The position numbers were made by a program, and so were the translations under genes. A DNA stretch of 64,000 nucleotides from NCBI GenBank assembly GCA_003550325.1, contig QKWP01000245.1, positions 57,294 through 121,293 of the forward strand, read 5' to 3'. This stretch comes from Gigaspora rosea. Its lineage: Eukaryota > Glomeromycota > Glomeromycetes > Diversisporales > Gigasporaceae. Positions 58,575 through 64,000 of the stretch are shown in pieces. The notes beneath the pieces were generated by a model. It did no database searches. It was not told the DNA's origin and was given only the letters and a program-made list of their open reading frames with translations. Positions within the stretch are counted from its first letter, which is position 1. Each line of letters begins with the position of its first letter.

Positions 58575-58598
58575 TAAGCAGGCAGATTTGCCTGCTTA
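58575..58598. repeat. Short hairpin with GCAGGCA...TGCCTGC arms
   Basis: TAAGCAGGCA and TGCCTGCTTA pair around GATT. The same GGCAAATTTGCCTGC-like motif sits near both ends of 48022-48677. Confidence 0.7.
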
Positions 58599-58898
58599 AC
58601 GGTGTAAAGGAAAATACAAAACTATAATATTTTTGCAAATTATATTAGCATTTAAATTTAATTAAGGTTACATCTCTAGTAACCTATAAATGTGTGGTAG
58701 ATATTTTGCTATTGCTCATCAAAATGGCATATTTTCGTTTTCTGATATTATTATTATAGTTGTTATTATTAATTAATATAGGCTGTCATTGCAATTATAG
58801 GATACCGATATTAATATAGACTAGCAGCTCTATTATTTTTTAGACTGTTTAAATTACTGTAGCCATTTATCCTGCCGATATTACTCACTTATTAGATA
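58599..58898. other. AT-rich spacer, no gene
   Basis: No coding frame or repeat edge seen. Confidence 0.35.
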
Positions 58899-58978
58899 GT
58901 TATTATATGGGTATATTTACACATGGGTTCATATTTATAATATGAACCTGTGTGTAAATTACATACCCATACAATAAC
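58899..58978. repeat. 80-bp near-perfect hairpin
   Basis: GTTATTATATGGGTATATTT pairs with the complement of AAATTACATACCCATACAAT and the arms continue to a TTCATATT/AATATGAA centre. It is probably a minimal MITE. Confidence 0.8.
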
Positions 58979-59472
58979 TTTAAATTATTTAAAATACTGA
59001 TAGTGATTTTTGAAAAATTATTGTATAAAAATTATATTTAATTAACACTACTTTATTCACAAGCTTTAGTTCATTATGTTATATGAAATCTATTGTTATT
59101 TTTTGTGGGGAGAGAGCCATAATTTGCATACGACAAGTTTATTTCTTACATAATTATATAGCCCATAGTTGAATGATAGGTTTACATATAATTGTTGTAA
59201 AAAAAAAAAAAAGAAAAAAAACATATATATTTATTTAAATTAATTGGGACTCAAAATATTGAACAAAAAAATCATACAAGGAAGGTACAAAATCATACAA
59301 GGAAAGGGTATATAATTTTAAGAGTTAAAATCATGATGAAGGAATCTGGAGACTTAAAAGAAAAATTCGGGTTGAATTGTGAATGAAAGTTTTGTTTTTA
59401 AAGAAAAGAATAACTAAAATTTGTTTGTTGATAATGAAATTAATTTGTTATAATGAAGTACGATTTTTTATA

Positions 59473-61231
59473 TTATAGGTTTGATTTTATCTCCACCAGG
59501 TTATCGACAAGAATTTGATCAGTCATTGATTCAGTATGAGATAACTTGCTATCTAGTCTAATGCATGTACAAGAATTTTCACCTATAGAAACAGTTTGAC
59601 TAATAATTTCTGGTTGATTCTGTGTTGATAAACTTTTATTATCAATATCTTTATTTTCAGAATCCGAATTAATAGGGGATTTAAACTTTTGATATAAAGT
59701 ACTTTGACGAGCTACCCATCCAGCTCTTGCACCAGTAAGATATTTTTTATCAATTTGTGGTGTAGAATTAGAATATACAAGTGGAGGAGATGAGATATCA
59801 GTACTTTTATTTCCAGAATCTGATTCAGTAGGATAATGACATTTTTGGCACACAAAACTTTTACAAGTCACCCATCCGGCTCTTGCACCAGTAAGATATC
59901 TTTTATCAATTGTTTGTTTAGAATGAGAACGTGCAATTTGAGGAGATAATATGAAGGAGGGTGGTATTACAGAAGAGTCAAGGTCTGAATCTAGTGATCT
60001 AGAGCTAACCGTATCAATTTCATTCGTTTGAATCCTGGATGTACTGGGAGGAATGGAAATTAAGGTAAGAAGAAGAATGTATCAATCAAATATGAAAAAA
60101 AAAAATAAAATAAAATTAAACAAGTGAATGTAGAGATATTATATAATTGACATACCAACAAATAAAACCAATAACCTTGGTCCAGAATATTCCATATTGT
60201 TTAGTAGCAAATTCACCTGTTCCAAAGCATAATAAAAATAAAATCATACTGAAACACATTTGTAAAGTAATTCCGTTTCTGTTCAAAAATGGATTATTGA
60301 TTATATGCATTTCATTGTTATATATTACATAATGAATATTTTCAATTAATTTTATTGTTGCATCAGGTATTGAGGAAATAAGTAGTAGACAACACCATGA
60401 AGCCATACGGAGAAGTACATTAGGTGGAATAACTGGTTTTGAAGAGGATGTAGTTTCAGGTGGTGGACCTGCACGTGTACTGCGTAATGGACTAGATTTA
60501 AGGGAATTTTTGGATTGCCAAGGAAGCGCAAATGATTCTCGAGAACGATAAGTATTGAAAACTTTTCCGGCAACAGGGATTACAGTAATAACTTTATAAA
60601 TAGTAAAGATTTTAATAGAGAATTATTATACATAATATTAATAATTAATAATAAATAAATAAATAAATAAATAAAAATTACCAGATAAAACACATGAAGG
60701 ATAAACTGGTAAGTATTGAGGAATAGTTCTTAAGATAAATAAAAGAAGTCTATAATCGTCTTTTCGAGAGACTGAACAAATGCCACCTGAATCGACCACC
60801 ACAAATAAAGGTTTATGATGCAAAGTCAACATTATTATACTCAATGTGATGCTCGATATTGGTATAACTAAAGTTAAAATAATATTAAGTCTCCTTATAT
60901 TAACATCATTTCGTTTTGTGATAGGATCCGAAAGGCCCAAAGAAACAAAAAGCTCAGTTGATAGAGCTAATGCTACACCATATCTTGAAATGGAGGATGT
61001 GGAATGTAGAACACCAGCAAAACCACACATAACATATTCAAAAGCTGTAGCATTCGAAAGACTAAAATCGTTTGGAAGAAATATTCCAGCAAGAACAAAG
61101 GATATGGCCGTTATAAAATTTGAGATGCTATACCATATTAATATTTGAGCGCTACGTTTAACTTGAACATAAATGTTTTGCAAGCATAAAAATGTAATTA
61201 TTATGCATGCAAAAAGTATATAAGGTTCCAT
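59473..61231 (-). CDS. Seven-TM receptor, probable STE3-type pheromone receptor
   Basis: There are three exons on the - strand: 61231-60682, 60591-60156 and 60043-59473. The introns are 60681-60592 (phase 1) and 60155-60044 (phase 2, GTATGT...CAG). The product is about 518 aa. The start is ATG at 61231, and the protein starts directly in TM1, as in STE3 receptors. Approximate TM segments are residues 4-23, 29-52, 68-98, 115-137 and 163-195, followed by two more in exon 2 around SWCCLLLISSIPD and MCFSMILFLLCFGTGEF. STE3-like points are a cysteine after TM4 (GGICSV, 149-154), a third inner loop RSRESFALPWQSKNS, and a long cytoplasmic tail. The tail has a 52-residue tandem duplication (IDK(R/K)YLTGARAGWV at about 374 and 426, each with SDS-NK 29 residues on). 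Such receptors sit in the plasma membrane and signal through a heterotrimeric G protein. The family call is by overall plan, not by alignment; another fungal GPCR class remains possible. Confidence 0.65.
60044..60155 (-). other. Intron 2 of the receptor gene
   Basis: GTATGT donor, a long pyrimidine-rich stretch and a CCCAG acceptor, 112 bp, phase 2. The downstream frame is open for 189 codons only if this splice is used. Confidence 0.75.
60592..60681 (-). other. Intron 1 of the receptor gene
   Basis: GTAATT donor after TCTG and AG acceptor before TTATTACTG, 90 bp, phase 1. Splicing replaces an AT-rich low-complexity read-through with a continuation of TM5. Confidence 0.8.
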
Positions 61232-63371
61232 TATAGGTTGAACGTAAAATAATTAATTTTAATATTAAACGAAAGATGGAAAAGTCACTTCAAAAATGAA
61301 CTCGAGAATTTTCAATTCTTATAAAATGGAGAGAGAAACTAAGGATAATAATGGATGGACACAGTAATAAAGAAAGAACGATGTTAAAGAAAGATATTAA
61401 AGAGCGATGTTAAAATATTAAAGGTAATGACGTATGTAATGAATCCTTAATAACGCGCCAAAATCAAAGCTCTTAAGGTCCAACAAAAATGGTCCATAAC
61501 ATGAGCGGTGAATAAATAAGTTTAGTCGTAAAAATACCATTAAAACTACGAAAAAATTGTGTTACCACTAATAGTATATTTCAAATTAACCAAACTGAAT
61601 GCATTAAAGGCGCAGTATATGCAGTACGTGGGATAGTTATTCCTGCGATCTTAATTACGAATTGTTTGTCTATTCAGTGATACTGATACACAAATATTAA
61701 AAAGTATATGCAGTCAGGTTTACATTTATATATGTTAGTTAATCTGCAAGTCATTAAATAATATTCTTATAAATAACATAAATAGAAATTGATTTAAAAT
61801 TCAAATCGTGAAGTAGGTTGTTAAGTATGTTGTTCAAAATTGTAAAGAGAGATCAAAATTATAAAGATTTATAAAATAGAAATTCCAAATTATAAAGTAG
61901 AAAATCAAAATTATAAAGTAAAAAACCAGAATTATAAAATAAAAATTATATTATTTTTCTTTTTCGTAAGAACAATTTATAGTTTATATTAAAAGGAAAA
62001 GTATAAAAGGGAATTTATAAAATAGAAAGAAAGATGGTCAAATATTCATGGAAAACGACAAGTTAAACGAATTATTTCGTGTCATACTTATCAAATGATA
62101 AGATTAGATTAGATTGAGATCTGTAAATTTCTTTAACTTAATGCCATGTTTTAATTTTAATTTGAAAGTATATATTTGTGATTTTATTTTTTTATTTTTG
62201 TTGAAACTTAAATTTATTTAGTAACTTCATAATGGTTAACGAATAAAGTTTCATTAAGTATGTCTATTTGAAGCTATTGTGATTGAAGTTTTTGTCAGTT
62301 CCGAAGTTACAATTTCAAGTGCTTGAAAGTTGCAATAGAAAAAATTACTAACAAGCTAAAAATTACATATACATGTAAGAAGATCCAATTCGGGTTATTT
62401 TCTGTCACAGCTGTTATCTCTAGACCCAATTCAGGGTTAATTTCAGTCACAGCAATTATCAATATTACAAATAATTCAAATGAATTGTTAAAGACGATCT
62501 TTTTTGGATTGATATTATTCAATAAATGCTATTTTTAGAAGGATTTTTTTCAGGGAACCGTAAACTTACGCTTTTTGGTTAATCTTTGTGTACAATGATA
62601 GAAAATTATCCGTGTGGGATCCAATTCAATTTTTGATAAGGATTATTTCCATATCGGTAAATATGATGTTCACTAATAACGGTACGTACAGTATGTACAG
62701 TACTTAAGTACGTACAGTACATGCGTAAAAGTAGCACTGGTAACGGTAATTAAGTGTAGATTCTCGCAAATAAATGTTTTAATTGTATTATAAATTCACT
62801 TTATTTTTGAAAACTTTTGAATGTCTTTGTTTTTATTCCATATTTCAATTAAAAACATTGGAGCTTATTTTAACGGTAAATTTTGTTCTTTGAAATTACT
62901 TTAACGGCTTACAGTTGATTTGCAAATGTTTGTTAATGGTGTTGTAATTGTATGCAATTGTACCATATAATTTTAAATTTTTTCCGTTTTTTTTTTTAAT
63001 ATGATTGGTCTATTTCAAGTGCCGCTGTCGGGATTGTCCGTTGATCTACCTCTGTCGCTAAGATAACGATGTAACAGGTAACGTACGTACGTATTAACTG
63101 ACTATGCAAAAGAAATAGCTTTTGATAAGGCATGCAAATTATAAAGGAGGGTATTCACGTTTCAAGCATCTAATATAAAATTATAAATTTTGAAAAAATT
63201 ATTAATTAGATAAAAAATTTTATCTTGATAAATGAATATAAATATAGTAAACAAGTATATAGTTTTACATCAAATTCCTTTAAATCCAATTATAGTTTTA
63301 TTAAAAACTATTAAAACTCTACCGGTAATGGCTAAATATTTATATAATTAATAACTACATTATACTTTATA
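61232..63371. other. Upstream region of the receptor gene
   Basis: No gene. There is a degenerate 22-bp repeat (AAATCAAAATTATAAAGTAG) at 61850-61950, and a roughly 46-bp direct duplication at 62385-62465 (CCAATTC(A)GGGTTA, then TCACAGC). Palindromic GTAC clusters are at 62675-62725 and 63075-63090. Overlapping 71-codon frames on both strands at 62307-62538 come from the 46-bp duplication. Confidence 0.4.
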
Positions 63372-63487
63372 GATGCCTGACGAAACTATTTTGTCTGATG
63401 AAACCATAAGTTTCGTTATAGTTTCGCCAATGACGAAATGGCAAAATTATTATTTTTCGTAAAATCACGTGAGTTTCGTCAGACATC
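63372..63487. mobile_element. Palindromic MITE with GACGAAAC words
   Basis: GATGCCTGACGAAACT pairs with the inverted GATGTCTGACGAAACT. GACGAAA-like words recur inside in both orientations. Length is 116 bp. Confidence 0.75.
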
Positions 63488-63630
63488 ATTAGTAAACTAG
63501 TAAACTTTATAAATACATATTTAATTTTTAGAAAATTTATAACCCACACAATTTGCAATTCAGTGTAACCTGCCAGCCTGCCAGTCAAATCAATTTTTAC
63601 GACAAAAAAATAAACCCTTAATTATGGTTA

Positions 63631-63962
63631 GGCCACGCAAAATTGATTTTTCGTTTTGCATTACATGGAATCTGAAACATGGGTCGGTCGGTAGTATATT
63701 TAATTTATGTAAATTAATATAATAATGTTCACATCTAATGTTATGCAAGGTTAATATTTCATTTTGCACAACAAGGGATCAAAAGATTGGGTCGCCAGTC
63801 TTATTTTTTCCGTCAGTCCTATTGGACAATTACTAGAAATTAAGGTTTTCATCGGGTGACACCGGATGAGAATAGCGGAAAAAAATAAATGTCAAAAATC
63901 GAACAATTGGCACAATTTGGGTCGGCGGGTAATGCAAAACGAAAAATCAACTTTGTGTGGCC
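63631..63962. mobile_element. Complete Harbinger-like MITE, reference copy
   Basis: GGCCACGCAAAATTGATTTT and the inverted GGCCACACAAAGTTGATTTT, both continuing TCGTTTTGCATTAC, form ends of about 34 bp with three differences. TTA flanks both sides (63628-63630 and 63963-63965). The interior has GGGTCGGCGGGT, GGTGACACCGGATGAG and GGGTCGCCAGTC. It is the least decayed member of the family seen at 1-76 and 820-1131. Confidence 0.9.
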
Positions 63963-64000
63963 TTAGGGTAAGGGTAAGATGGGTTTGGGATTGGAGCGAG

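Noticed and set aside
60116..60406. Separate 96-aa membrane protein on the - strand
   Set aside because: It is exon 2 of the receptor gene; the apparent stop lies in intron 2, after a GTATGT donor.
60352..60573. 73-codon minus-strand frame
   Set aside because: Out of phase with receptor exon 2, which explains this stretch.
62307..62538. Overlapping 71-codon frames on both strands
   Set aside because: Both result from a 46-bp direct duplication; no domain or start context.

Overview
The window looks like a piece of a very AT-rich, repeat-saturated fungal genome. The best fit is an arbuscular mycorrhizal fungus (Glomeromycotina, Rhizophagus-like). The reasons are: two intron-containing genes with short GT-AG introns (66, 90 and 112 bp), a lone dispersed 5S rRNA gene with a T-run terminator, a decayed Sel1-repeat gene (a family hugely expanded in these fungi), a probable fungal STE3-type receptor, and long gene-free stretches built from nested transposons. 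The taxonomic call is inference; no long host protein was matched to a database.

Only two protein genes look intact. A class I SAM-dependent methyltransferase (two exons, 260 aa) lies at 27718-28566 on the + strand. A seven-TM receptor resembling fungal STE3 pheromone receptors (three exons, about 518 aa) lies at 61231-59473 on the - strand. One 5S rRNA gene is at 43360-43475. All other coding signal is broken: a LINE ORF1 relic (13870-15290), a Sel1-repeat relic (17130-17640), a nearly complete but dead LINE with CCHC ORF1, endonuclease, reverse transcriptase and C-terminal zinc finger (19730-25050), an unidentified reading frame inside a retroposon (7778-8275), an unidentified minus-strand relic (46300-47410) and a short relic (41935-42147).

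The rest is a layered record of transposition. Layout: 1-5825, satellite-like units and Harbinger-like MITEs broken by pogo-like and hAT-like insertions. 5979-9074, a TIR element holding two retroposons with clean target-site duplications. 9234-16424, foldback elements, MITEs and a LINE relic. 16459-18799, a Harbinger-like element enclosing the Sel1 relic. 19528-25050, a MITE and the LINE. 25538-29261, dispersed repeats around the methyltransferase. 31260-33960, a stack of at least four nested elements. 34400-40753, a hAT-like element whose duplicated target was hit by a 6-kb Harbinger-like element containing a 327-bp satellite array that reverses polarity at 36906/36907. 40749-46000, mixed MITEs and the 5S gene. 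46300-51072, a coding relic and pogo-like MITEs nested in each other. 51073-58978, AT-rich repeats, satellite, hAT MITE, retrocopy and hairpins. 59473-61231, the receptor gene. 61232-64000, intergenic with small palindromic MITEs.

Three MITE groups are anchored by target-site duplications readable in the sequence: TA next to CAGTCAGACC-like ends (Tc1/mariner-pogo type), TTA/TAA next to GGCCAC-like ends (PIF/Harbinger type) and 8 bp next to TAGAGATG-, TAGAGGTC- or CAGTGAAG-like ends (hAT type). No gene cluster or operon-like system is visible. The most unusual structures are the inverted 327-bp array inside a TIR element and a foldback module shared by elements with unrelated ends. The assembly has a 431-bp gap (39794-40224) and single Ns at 41913, 50405 and 53660.
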